This document shows, piece after piece, positions 1-6,680 of a stretch of 7,640 nucleotides of DNA. Under the pieces are notes generated by a model. That model searched no databases. It saw only the letters and a program-made list of their open reading frames with translations, and was not told the DNA's origin. Positions within the stretch are counted from its first letter, which is position 1, and every line of letters starts with the position of its first letter. The translations under genes and the position numbers were made by a program. Source of the DNA: Patescibacteria group bacterium (GTDB lineage Bacteria > Patescibacteriota > Minisyncoccia > Moranbacterales > JAKLHP01); assembly GCA_022710085.1 (NCBI GenBank), contig JAKLHP010000038.1, forward strand, positions 1 to 7,640. The letters are read 5' to 3'.

Positions 1-926
1 AAAACCGGAACCCTTGAAGCAAAAGCCTCCAGGATCGGTATTCCAAATCCCTCATAGAGCGACGGGAAAACGAAAACTTTTGCCAGCTGGAACAAAGCCG
101 ACTTATCTTCTTCATCGACAAATCCGGGAAAAATTATGCTGCCTGATATTTTTAATCTTTCAATTTCATTATCTATGTCATCGTCAAAATTATGGGCATT
201 TCTGTTTCCGGCTAATACCAGTTTAACTTCAGGAATTTTTTCTTTTATCCTAGCAAAGGATTGAATCAGTATCGGAATATTTTTTCTCGGTTGAAGCGTT
301 CCGATATACAAAATAAATTCTTCCGGGAGATTATATTTTTTCCTGATTTCAAAAAGTTCGCTTCCTGAATAATCGCTTTTCAAAAAATCTTCCCCGACAG
401 CATTATAAACAACCTCGATTTTTCCAGGATCAATTTTATAATATTTAATTATTTCGTTTTTAGTGAATTCCGAAACAGCGATAACTTTATCCGCTCTTCT
501 GATACTCCCGGGAATCAGGTTTTTCAGAAAAAACAAATCTGATTTTTTGATAAACTCCGGGTATGCCAGGAAAGAAATGTCATGAATATGAGTTACGATT
601 TTAATATTCTTTGAAACAAAGAATGGGGTAATGTATTGCGTATGATAAACATCAACCGGACTTTTCCGAAGGTAAGCGGGAAGCTTCCAGATATTCCAGA
701 CAAACTTGTTCGGACAATTAAGAAAAATAATTTTAAAATTTTCTTTATCTTCTATTGCTAGCTTCTTTTTTAATTTTTGAATGATATTTTCTCCGGTAAT
801 GTCCGTAAAAAGCAAATATTCATTACTATTGTCGATTTCCGCCAAATTTTTCACCAAATTAAAAAATACTGTCTCATCGCCAGTTCTCTGTTTCCCGATA
901 TTTCGAATATCAATTCCAATACGCAT
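1..926 (-). CDS. GT4-family glycosyltransferase, partial (C-terminus beyond the left edge)
   Basis: Open frame from ATG at 926-924 with no stop through the left edge, giving 308 residues of an expected 370-390. It reads as a GT-B fold retaining glycosyltransferase (CAZy GT4), a cytoplasmic or membrane-associated enzyme that moves a sugar from a nucleotide donor onto a growing glycan. N-terminal acceptor domain: MRIGIDIR start, HIHD at 113-116, ADKVIAVS at 145-152. C-terminal donor domain: YIGTLQPRKN at 207-216 and the GT4 EX7E signature at E292 and E300 within SLYEGFGIPILEAF. The YIGTLQPRKN form is common in mannosyltransferase-like GT4 enzymes, but donor and acceptor cannot be assigned. The ATG follows the upstream gene's TAA with no base between, so translation is probably coupled. 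The start is supported by the aligned N-terminus of the other GT4 protein (MKVGINAS). Confidence 0.93.
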   Translation of the reverse strand, partial: MRIGIDIRNIGKQRTGDETVFFNLVKNLAEIDNSNEYLLFTDITGENIIQKLKKKLAIEDKENFKIIFLNCPNKFVWNIWKLPAYLRKSPVDVYHTQYITPFFVSKNIKIVTHIHDISFLAYPEFIKKSDLFFLKNLIPGSIRRADKVIAVSEFTKNEIIKYYKIDPGKIEVVYNAVGEDFLKSDYSGSELFEIRKKYNLPEEFILYIGTLQPRKNIPILIQSFARIKEKIPEVKLVLAGNRNAHNFDDDIDNEIERLKISGSIIFPGFVDEEDKSALFQLAKVFVFPSLYEGFGIPILEAFASRVPV

Positions 927-2555
927 TTAATTTTCTTTAATATTTGAAGACATCGCTATCCCTAACCATATCCACAAAATTCCCAAAAACACTCCGGCGT
1001 TAAATAAATTCGGAACAAGAAATGCAAAAAATCCGAGCAATATGAATGTTCCGATTATTTTGCTTTCTGTATCATCCTTCAACACATATATTACGGATCG
1101 GATAAAAATATAGACCCAAATCGCAAGAAATGCAAGCAATCCCAAAATTCCGCTTCCAAGCCAGACTTCAAGAAAAATATTGCTTGAATTCAGTCCCGCT
1201 CCTCTTCCGTCTTTTCCAAGAATGTTTGAGATATTTCCCCATCCGATTCCCATTATCGGATGATTCTTGATTTCTGAAATTGATTTTTGATAAATCTGGC
1301 TTCTGATGGCAACATTAGGATCATTGCGATAGATTTCTCTTATTTCAAAACCTGATTCTTTCTCTTTTTCGATATCTTCCAGGTTTATGTGCCGGCAACG
1401 ATATTTTTCCAGTTCTGAAATGTCATCAACTTTCTCCGGCAAGTCAAGGACAGTCTTTGACTCACAGGAAACAGTTATTTTTTGAAGTCCTGTTCCCGTA
1501 CTTTGCACACGATTAAACAAATGGAAGTTAGTTAGGTTGAAAATATAAACGATTCCGATGCTTATGATTCCTGCCCCGGCAAGAAATAAAAAATGTTTTG
1601 AAAATTCTTTCCATTTCCAATCCGAAAATTTGAACGAAAAATCAGTAAGTATCGCTTTTAAAAATACCAGGGAAACAAATCCTGCTCCCAGCCAGGCAGA
1701 GCGAGAAACAGTCAAAATCAGAAGTGTGAATACGAAGATCAAGAATAAATACAATAAAAATAATTTTGAATTATGAATTGCGATTTTTGACTTTTCGTTT
1801 TTAATTTTTAATTCCTCCACAGATTTTTCATTTCGCTTCAAATAATAAATAATTGCGTAAGTTGCAGCAACCAATGCTACCAGAAAAATTCCCAGCCAAT
1901 CTGGTTCGGTAAAAGTCGAATTCGGGCGCCCCGGCATCACTTCGAAAGAATCAAGACCATTCATAAATCTGATATTCTGAAAAATTCCATAAAACAAAAC
2001 AATTATCGATGAACCAATAAAAAACGGGGTGATTCTTTTGAGATCATCAAATGTCTGGATATAATTTCTGATCAGCCAATATAAAAATATGAAAGAAACT
2101 AAAATTATCGACTGTTTGAAAGCTATTCCTTTCTGATCCGCTCCGAAAGCGCTGACAAATCCAGCCAAAGCAAAAATTCCAATCACATAATCAAACCATT
2201 TCAATTTTACCAATTCAAAATTAAGGCGCTTGGCAAAAAATCTGAGCAGCAAGGAAACAATCGTAAGCCCTCCGGATAATTGAAAAGGGCGGATAGCGAT
2301 ACCCAGACTCTGCGGAGCCAAGTTTATGTTTTCAAACGCAATCGTTCCCACAAAAAACAAAAAGCTCCAACCAGGGCGGTAAAGCGCAAAAATCAAATAA
2401 ACCAAGGTAACAAAAATAAAATCCCCCATTTTCATCGGCAGAATTTTAATATTGGAAAATAAGATTAAAAAGAAAACTAACAAAAAATTAGCCGCAATAA
2501 GATAATATTTGGTCTTGGTAATTTTTTGCAATACATTATCAAAAAAGGATCCCAT
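927..2555 (-). CDS. O-antigen ligase/polymerase-family (WaaL/Wzy-like) membrane protein
   Basis: A 542-residue polytopic inner-membrane protein with roughly 11-13 hydrophobic segments, resembling the O-antigen ligase/polymerase domain family (Wzy_C). Members transfer or polymerise undecaprenyl-linked glycans on the outer face of the membrane. Family-like motifs are PGRPNSTFTEPDWLG at 208-222, LTVSRSAWLG at 281-290, the RSQIYQKSISEI segment at 418-429 followed by HPIMGIGWGN at 432-441, and SSNIFLEVWLGSGILGLLAF at 457-476. A long hydrophilic loop at about 345-455 has two cysteines (364, 387) and is the likely extracytoplasmic catalytic loop. A charged, probably cytoplasmic Lys/Glu-rich loop lies at 240-262. 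In ligases the motif before FLEVW usually begins HN; here it is SN (S458-N459), so ligase versus polymerase is unclear. The ATG lies 5 bases after the upstream GT4 stop and has no visible Shine-Dalgarno. The TAA abuts the next gene. Confidence 0.88.
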   Translation of the reverse strand: MGSFFDNVLQKITKTKYYLIAANFLLVFFLILFSNIKILPMKMGDFIFVTLVYLIFALYRPGWSFLFFVGTIAFENINLAPQSLGIAIRPFQLSGGLTIVSLLLRFFAKRLNFELVKLKWFDYVIGIFALAGFVSAFGADQKGIAFKQSIILVSFIFLYWLIRNYIQTFDDLKRITPFFIGSSIIVLFYGIFQNIRFMNGLDSFEVMPGRPNSTFTEPDWLGIFLVALVAATYAIIYYLKRNEKSVEELKIKNEKSKIAIHNSKLFLLYLFLIFVFTLLILTVSRSAWLGAGFVSLVFLKAILTDFSFKFSDWKWKEFSKHFLFLAGAGIISIGIVYIFNLTNFHLFNRVQSTGTGLQKITVSCESKTVLDLPEKVDDISELEKYRCRHINLEDIEKEKESGFEIREIYRNDPNVAIRSQIYQKSISEIKNHPIMGIGWGNISNILGKDGRGAGLNSSNIFLEVWLGSGILGLLAFLAIWVYIFIRSVIYVLKDDTESKIIGTFILLGFFAFLVPNLFNAGVFLGILWIWLGIAMSSNIKEN

Positions 2556-2560
2556 AAAAA

Positions 2561-3718
2561 CTAAATATTTTCAATTATCCCAAATAGCTTTTTCACAAAC
2601 TTTTCCCAGGAGAAATTTTTCGCTCTTTCTTTCCCGCGCTGCCTTAGCTCATCACGGAGATGCTCATGAAGAATAACATTACGAATAACCATTATGATAT
2701 CACTGGTATCTTCCGGATTGCAATACAGCACTGCGTCTCGCCCCACCTCAGGAAGAGAAGACTTCTTAGAAGCAATAACCGGAACTCCTATATTCATTGC
2801 TTCAAGTATGGGAAGCCCAAATCCTTCATAAAGCGAAGGATAGACAAAAACCAGCGAATTCTTGTAAATTGCCGGCAAATCTTCCTGGGGAACAAAATTC
2901 AAAAGTTTTACTTGCTGGGTCAGATTCAACTCTTTTACTAATTTTTCCGCATCAGTCACAAGCGGTGCAAGTTCTGGCATTAATTTTCCGGAAATAACTA
3001 ACTGGGGAAAATCTTTGATAAAATGAGTTTTTTTATTGCTTTCCAGGAGAATTTTGTAAGAGTAAATCAATCCCTCAATATTCTTCCTTACTTCCAACCC
3101 TCCGCCACCATAAATATATCCTTGTTTCAGCTCATATTTCTTAAGAATCCCTTTGCTCTTCGATTCAGATACTGCTTTTTTGTAGATTTTGTCCGCATCA
3201 ATATAATTTACGGATATTTTCTCGGGTTCTATGCCTAAATGTTGAATTAGATCTTTTTCGGTGCGTCCAGAAACAGCAATAATTTTATCTGCACCTTTCA
3301 AAGCCTCTTTGGTCAGATTCCAATATTTCTTTTTTCGAGAGTTATTAAGATATTCAGGAAAAAGCTCAGGAATAATATCATGAGCTATCATTATGTGTTT
3401 CACGTCACTTGGTAACAAGGTGGCTGACTGATAGAGACTGATAAAAACGTCGCATTGGTCTTTTTTTACTTTTTTGGGAAGCAACTTCTTTTCCCACCAA
3501 ATTTTCCGGATTAAATCATCCCTTTTCCAAAGCGGAAGAAATATTTCTTTTTTGAAGTTATCGGACAAGCTTAAACCAATATCCTCTTCCAGATACAGAA
3601 TAAATTCCAAATCATTTTTAGTTTTCGACTTGCTTAACTCTCGGAGAAAGTTAAGCGTTACCTGCCCGATCCCGGTGCCGGGCTTTCTGGAAAATGATGC
3701 GTTGATTCCTACTTTCAT
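2561..3718 (-). CDS. GT4-family glycosyltransferase, first gene of the minus-strand operon
   Basis: A 385-residue protein, complete and of usual GT4 length. N-terminal domain: MKVGINASFSRKPGTGIGQV at 1-20 (a glycine-containing loop typical of GT-B enzymes), AHDIIPELFPEYL at 112-124, and ADKIIAVSGRTEKDL at 143-157. Donor-binding domain: GGGGLEVRKN at 204-213, LVISGKL at 240-246, and the EX7E pair E298/E306 in YEGFGLPILEAM. The C-terminus ends with a typical FSWEKFVKK helix. It should transfer a sugar, identity unknown, in surface glycan assembly with the membrane protein and second GT4 gene that follow. An upstream in-frame GTG at 3736 would add MVKYIY. I prefer ATG 3718 because it matches the family N-terminus and because the GTG overlaps the apparent -10 element. 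No Shine-Dalgarno is visible, which fits a nearly leaderless transcript. The stop is TAG. Confidence 0.93.
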   Translation of the reverse strand: MKVGINASFSRKPGTGIGQVTLNFLRELSKSKTKNDLEFILYLEEDIGLSLSDNFKKEIFLPLWKRDDLIRKIWWEKKLLPKKVKKDQCDVFISLYQSATLLPSDVKHIMIAHDIIPELFPEYLNNSRKKKYWNLTKEALKGADKIIAVSGRTEKDLIQHLGIEPEKISVNYIDADKIYKKAVSESKSKGILKKYELKQGYIYGGGGLEVRKNIEGLIYSYKILLESNKKTHFIKDFPQLVISGKLMPELAPLVTDAEKLVKELNLTQQVKLLNFVPQEDLPAIYKNSLVFVYPSLYEGFGLPILEAMNIGVPVIASKKSSLPEVGRDAVLYCNPEDTSDIIMVIRNVILHEHLRDELRQRGKERAKNFSWEKFVKKLFGIIENI

Positions 3719-3726
3719 ATAGATAT

Positions 3727-3735
3727 ATTTTACCA
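3727..3735 (-). promoter_or_regulatory. Extended -10 promoter element of the glycosyltransferase operon
   Basis: Read on the minus strand, 3735 to 3727 is TGGTAAAAT, matching the extended -10 pattern TGnTAnnnT. No good -35 hexamer lies at the usual distance; that region is the A/T tract of the adjacent hairpin. Transcription would start about 7 bases downstream, near 3720, about 2 bases before the ATG at 3718. The element is seen; the start point is inferred. Confidence 0.5.
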
Positions 3736-3744
3736 CAAATATGA

Positions 3745-3780
3745 AAATAAAAAATCCTGCTCTCAGGCGGGATTTTTTAT
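3745..3780. terminator. Intrinsic-terminator-like hairpin, possibly bidirectional
   Basis: A 10-base-pair stem, arms 3751-3760 and 3767-3776 with a 6-base loop, has a GC core and A/T tracts on both sides. On the plus strand it pairs throughout with one G-U; on the minus strand that position is a C-A mismatch. On the minus strand it begins about 10 bases after the stop of the 43-codon ORF and is followed by TTTTTTATTTT, so it could end that transcript and insulate the downstream operon promoter. No plus-strand gene ends nearby. Confidence 0.6.
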
Positions 3781-3786
3781 TAAAAT

Positions 3787-3918
3787 TTATTTTATCGATT
3801 TGATAACAATTTCCATTGTTTTAATGATTCCTAGACTGCGAGGAAAACCGCTTCTGTCATCAAACCACTCATCAAAAAAAGCTACTTCCAACTCATCTAC
3901 TTCTTTCATTAATTTCAT
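3787..3918 (-). CDS. Hypothetical 43-residue acidic small protein
   Basis: A short minus-strand frame, ATG 3918-3916 to TAA 3789-3787. It begins MKLMKEVDELEVAFFDEWFD and ends GIIKTMEIVIKSIK. The N-terminal half is acidic with aromatic residues (FFDEWFDD at about 14-21), the middle is RSGFPRSLG, and the C-terminal half is basic and could form an amphipathic strand or helix. I do not recognise the family. In favour of a real gene: it fills the gap, a terminator-like hairpin follows about 10 bases after the stop, and the preceding gene ends in its own terminator. Against: no clear Shine-Dalgarno (only AAG next to the ATG), a second possible start at 3909, and only a weak TAAAAT-like -10 at 3958-3953. 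No signal peptide or membrane segment is visible. Confidence 0.4.
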   Translation of the reverse strand: MKLMKEVDELEVAFFDEWFDDRSGFPRSLGIIKTMEIVIKSIK

Positions 3919-3976
3919 CTTAAAAAAAATTAACTTTCGATTGCAGCACTAAATTTTAAATTTTCCGATAGGGAAA

Positions 3977-4011
3977 ATAAAAAAACCCAGGAAAAGAATT
4001 CTCTTCCTGGG
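3977..4011 (-). terminator. Rho-independent terminator of the Gfo/Idh/MocA oxidoreductase gene
   Basis: Arms 4011-4001 and 3996-3986 on the minus strand form an 11-base-pair stem (CCCAGGAAGAG with CTTTTCCTGGG, one G-U) around the tetraloop AATT. A run of seven T residues and then ATTTT follows. It starts about 15 bases after the TAA of the oxidoreductase gene. The stem, loop and U-tract are textbook for an intrinsic terminator. Confidence 0.9.
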
Positions 4012-4025
4012 GATGTTATTTCTGG

Positions 4026-5084
4026 TTAAATCTTAACGATTTCCCCTGTCTTGCTGCTTCTTGCAACCGCATCACTGAACTTTACTGCCAGCTTCGCGGT
4101 TTCAACATCAGTCAGACGCAAATCAACATCTTCTCCGGATATGGCATTGACAAAGGCTCTTGTTTCCGCTAAAACCTTATCCCCGCCAAAAACCTCTCGA
4201 CGAGTTTCCTTTTTAGGACCAACTTCCTTTAGCGTCAACACGTCTCCATCCGGAGTATCAAACTCCATTAGGGCCAACCACCTTGGCTTGCCGGTTTTAG
4301 CATCGCCAAGTGTCACGTGGACAGTTCGCTCTTGCCTAATATTCACAAAGGAACTATGAATCCCGACAATTACATCAGACTTGTTTGTTCTTATAATCTC
4401 AGTTATGAACGAACTGGAATTTGGGATCTTTGGAAAAGACTCATCCAGCTCGCATGCCTCTTTCTGGATTTTTTCATCCACAAAAGAAAGGTGGGAAATT
4501 TTTCCGAAAACTTCTATCCCTTTCACTTTCTGATTTATTTTCGCCAGCGAGTGGACCACCCCCGCTCCATGGCAGGCTTCGTCCTCGAGGTCTCCAGGAG
4601 TCGGACGATTGTTTCCTGTCCGATCCTTGCCCCAATTAACATAAGCCTCGGCTACACAAAAGTCTTCCTCAATCATAAATTTCCGAAGTGATAAAACAAC
4701 CTCGGAAAAATTAATAAGAAAGGCTGTGTATATTTTTATGCCGCCATGAAATTCAAGGCTATTTTCTATCTTTTCCACCGCTTGGGTGTTCAATCCAAGA
4801 GGCTTTTCGCAAAAAATATTCTCTATTCTTTTTGCTAAAAGATTGAGAATGACTTTGTGATGCGATGGAGTGTTGGTCGCTACAATAACCGCATCTACTC
4901 CTCCAAGATCAGCTGCTTCAACCGAGGTCCAACATTTAAGCCCCGGCCATTTGAGCATAGCGTCGGTAATCCTATCAGTCCGAATATCGATGCCTATCAT
5001 ATCATCAAGAGAGAATCCTAGCCTAAGAAGAGTTGCTATATATATATTCCCCATCTGCCCCAATCCAATAACCGCTATTTTCAT
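4026..5084 (-). CDS. Gfo/Idh/MocA-family NAD(P)-dependent oxidoreductase
   Basis: A 352-residue protein of usual family length. It has an N-terminal Rossmann fold with dinucleotide loop GLGQMGNI at 7-14, acidic D33 at the end of the second strand (IGIDIR), VDAVIVATNTPSHH at 63-76, and the family hallmark CEKPLG at 92-97 (Glu-Lys-Pro). The catalytic region is probably DLEDEACHGAGVVH at 165-178 with H172/H178. The C-terminus FVNAISG...TDVETAKLAVKFSDA is typical. Such enzymes oxidise or reduce hydroxyls or ketones of sugars, inositols or nucleotide sugars; the substrate is not readable here. Next to a UDP-HexNAc dehydrogenase, a nucleotide-sugar substrate (WbpB-like 3-oxidation) is possible, but the N-terminal motif is not close to what I recall of WbpB. 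It appears monocistronic, with its own promoter, Shine-Dalgarno and terminator. It is visibly richer in GC than its neighbours, which hints at a different origin. Confidence 0.92.
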   Translation of the reverse strand: MKIAVIGLGQMGNIYIATLLRLGFSLDDMIGIDIRTDRITDAMLKWPGLKCWTSVEAADLGGVDAVIVATNTPSHHKVILNLLAKRIENIFCEKPLGLNTQAVEKIENSLEFHGGIKIYTAFLINFSEVVLSLRKFMIEEDFCVAEAYVNWGKDRTGNNRPTPGDLEDEACHGAGVVHSLAKINQKVKGIEVFGKISHLSFVDEKIQKEACELDESFPKIPNSSSFITEIIRTNKSDVIVGIHSSFVNIRQERTVHVTLGDAKTGKPRWLALMEFDTPDGDVLTLKEVGPKKETRREVFGGDKVLAETRAFVNAISGEDVDLRLTDVETAKLAVKFSDAVARSSKTGEIVKI

Positions 5085-5090
5085 GGTATG

Positions 5091-5097
5091 CCTCCTT
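5091..5097 (-). promoter_or_regulatory. Consensus Shine-Dalgarno of the Gfo/Idh/MocA gene
   Basis: AAGGAGG on the minus strand (5097-5091) lies 6 bases before the ATG at 5084. It fixes that start codon and is the only full-consensus ribosome binding site I found in the window. Confidence 0.92.
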
Positions 5098-5139
5098 AAA
5101 TTTTAAATTACAAATTTCTCCCTATATCAGGAATTAATT

Positions 5140-5168
5140 AATATATCATTTTTCATTTAAAAAGTCAA
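5140..5168 (-). promoter_or_regulatory. Sigma-70-type promoter of the Gfo/Idh/MocA gene
   Basis: On the minus strand, -35 TTGACT (5168-5163), a 17-base spacer, and -10 TATATT (5145-5140) preceded by TGA, so an extended -10. This is five of six matches in each hexamer at the optimal spacing. Transcription should start near 5133, leaving a leader of about 48 bases that contains the Shine-Dalgarno. Confidence 0.85.
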
Positions 5169-5216
5169 GAAGGATACTGTAATAAAGTGATAAAATTCGG
5201 ATAATTATTTAAGTTA

Positions 5217-5245
5217 TTGCTAACAAGGGTTCCTTTTGATATAAT
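5217..5245 (+). promoter_or_regulatory. Sigma-70-type promoter of the nucleotide-sugar dehydrogenase gene
   Basis: -35 TTGCTA (5217-5222, four of six matches), a 17-base spacer, and perfect -10 TATAAT (5240-5245) preceded by TGA, giving an extended -10. The start should be near 5252, with a leader of about 34 bases. Back-to-back with the promoter at 5140-5168, it makes the 201-base gap a divergent control region. No clear operator palindrome was seen between them. Confidence 0.85.
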
Positions 5246-5285
5246 CAAATCGTATTAAATAACACTTAACTACTAGGAAAAAAGC

Positions 5286-6563
5286 ATGAAAAAAGAAAAA
5301 GTATGTATCATCGGCCTTGGTTATGTCGGCCTCCCTTTGGCAGTTCAAGCCGCTCTTCGGGGTTATGAGGTTTATGGATTAGACAATGACAAGGAAAAAA
5401 TTAGAAAGATAAATTCTGGGAAAAGTCCCATCAAGGAAGATTTTTTGGATATAAATCTGCCTAAAGTAAACATTCACGCCACAGCCGATCCTAAAGTCAT
5501 AAAAAAATGCGACATTTCAATTGTATGCGTTCCGACTCCGATAGATGAAAAAAAACTTCCCGATCTGACTCCTGTAAAAGGAGCAATTGAGGCTATTATT
5601 CAAAATTTCAAAAAAGGACAGCTGGTGATAATTGAATCCACCATCAATCCGGGAGTTTGCGAAGAAATGATTGAGCCAATGTTCAAGGAAGCCGGAAAAA
5701 TCGTGAATAAGGATTATCATCTTGCGCATTGTCCTGAAAGAATCAATCCGGGAGATCCAAAATGGAACGTAACAAACATCAATCGAGTGGTTGGAGCTTT
5801 TGATAAAAAAGGTCTCCAGTGGGCTGCTGATTTCTATGAAAACATCGTTGACGGTCAAATAATGCAGATGAGTTCCATCCGCGAAGCAGAAGCGGTAAAA
5901 ATTGTGGAAAATTCATTCCGTGACATCAATATCGCTTTCGTGAACGAACTGGCAAAATCATTCGATAAAATGGGAATTGACGTTGTTGAAGCTATCAAAG
6001 GTGCTGCTACCAAACCGTTTTCTTTTATGCCTCATTGGCCAAGCTGCGGAGTAGGAGGTCACTGCATCCCGGTCGATCCATATTACCTCATAGAACGCGC
6101 CAAGCTTTCCGGTTTTGACCATGAATTCATGAAAATTGCCAGAAAGGTAAATCTTTCAATGCCGGAATATACAATTGAACTTTTGCAAGACGCCCTGAAT
6201 GAAGTCAAAATGCCTCTTAACGGAACAACCGTCGGCGTTTTGGGATTATCATATAAGGCCAACGTTTCGGATCTTCGAGAATCTCCCGTAAAGGAACTGA
6301 TAAAATTGCTCAAGGAAAACAAAGCGAACGTTCTCACTTTCGATCCATATGTTACAGATAAATCAACCGTAAAAAATCTTTCTGAACTTTTTAAAAAATC
6401 AGATGCGATACTTCTGGCAACGGACCACACTGAATTTAAGAAGATAAGTTCCGAGGATCTGAAAAAGAACGGAATCAAAGTCGTAATCGACGGAAAAAAT
6501 TGCCTTGATAAAGAGTCAATCAAAGAATCAGGAATGGTCTATAAGGGAATCGGAAGAAGATAA
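5286..6563 (+). CDS. Nucleotide-sugar dehydrogenase, UDP-GlcNAc/UDP-ManNAc 6-dehydrogenase type (WbpA/WecC/TviB-like)
   Basis: A 425-residue enzyme with the three-part UDP-sugar dehydrogenase layout. The N-terminal NAD domain has GLGYVGLP at 10-17 and D33 after the second strand; the central helical domain and C-terminal UDP-sugar domain follow. Key sites: ESTINPG at 117-123, CPERINPG at 149-156, EAVKIVENSFRDINIAFVNE at 202-221 (Lys and Asn of the active site), catalytic Cys260 in GVGGHCIPVDPYYL, and GLSYKANVSDLRESP at 320-334. The NSFRDINIAFVNELA form is that of enzymes acting on N-acetylhexosamines rather than UDP-glucose dehydrogenase, so the likely product is a UDP-N-acetyl-hexosaminuronic acid. 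That is a four-electron oxidation using two NAD+ in the cytoplasm. GlcNAc versus ManNAc cannot be decided. AGGA 8 bases before the ATG is a weak ribosome binding site. No GC-rich terminator follows; a heptad repeat element does. Confidence 0.93.
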   Translation: MKKEKVCIIGLGYVGLPLAVQAALRGYEVYGLDNDKEKIRKINSGKSPIKEDFLDINLPKVNIHATADPKVIKKCDISIVCVPTPIDEKKLPDLTPVKGAIEAIIQNFKKGQLVIIESTINPGVCEEMIEPMFKEAGKIVNKDYHLAHCPERINPGDPKWNVTNINRVVGAFDKKGLQWAADFYENIVDGQIMQMSSIREAEAVKIVENSFRDINIAFVNELAKSFDKMGIDVVEAIKGAATKPFSFMPHWPSCGVGGHCIPVDPYYLIERAKLSGFDHEFMKIARKVNLSMPEYTIELLQDALNEVKMPLNGTTVGVLGLSYKANVSDLRESPVKELIKLLKENKANVLTFDPYVTDKSTVKNLSELFKKSDAILLATDHTEFKKISSEDLKKNGIKVVIDGKNCLDKESIKESGMVYKGIGRR

Positions 6564-6569
6564 ATCGGA

Positions 6570-6676
6570 AATTTATAATTATTAATTTCTAATTTCTAAA
6601 CAATTTTAAATTAATCAATGACCAAATTTTTAAATTAAATCATTGAAAATTGTGAATTGAAAATTGAAAATTATTT
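6570..6676. repeat. AT-rich heptad repeat element with palindromic centre (element A)
   Basis: Left array: four 7-base units on the pattern AATTTNT at 6570, 6577, 6584 and 6591 (the last two are identical AATTTCT). Right array: five units on the pattern ATTGAAA at 6642, 6649, 6656, 6663 and 6670, with three exact copies. The right unit reversed and complemented is nearly a rotation of the left unit. The centre holds nested inverted repeats: ACAATTTT (6600-6607) with AAAATTGT (6646-6653), and TCAATGA (6615-6621) with TCATTGA (6640-6646). The element ends 4 bases before the ATG at 6681. The function is unknown. It resembles AT-rich intergenic repeats I associate with Parcubacteria-like genomes, which is recollection and not checked. 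Confidence 0.7.
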
Positions 6677-6680
6677 GCTT

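Noticed and set aside
3719..3736. GTG at 3736 as the start of the first GT4 gene
   Set aside because: The added six residues do not fit the family N-terminus, and the codon overlaps the apparent -10 element.
3960..3978. Small hairpin ATTTTCC/GGAAAAT next to the oxidoreductase terminator
   Set aside because: Seven mostly A-T pairs with a five-base loop in AT-rich DNA. It may be chance and overlaps the terminator T-tract, so it is not called separately.
4317..4691. A 124-codon plus-strand frame opposite the oxidoreductase gene
   Set aside because: It is antisense to a gene with clear motifs, promoter, Shine-Dalgarno and terminator, and has no motifs of its own.
4026..5084. Naming the oxidoreductase WbpB
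   Set aside because: Only the broad family and the neighbouring dehydrogenase support it. The N-terminal motif differs from what I recall of WbpB, so a gene symbol would be overclaiming.
6083..6523. A 146-codon open frame on the minus strand inside the dehydrogenase gene
   Set aside because: It lies entirely antisense to a strongly conserved enzyme, and its peptide has no recognisable domain. It is a shadow frame.
6657..6680. TTG at 6657 as the start of the first microprotein
   Set aside because: The added residues come from the heptad repeat, and the paralogue aligns exactly from ATG 6681.
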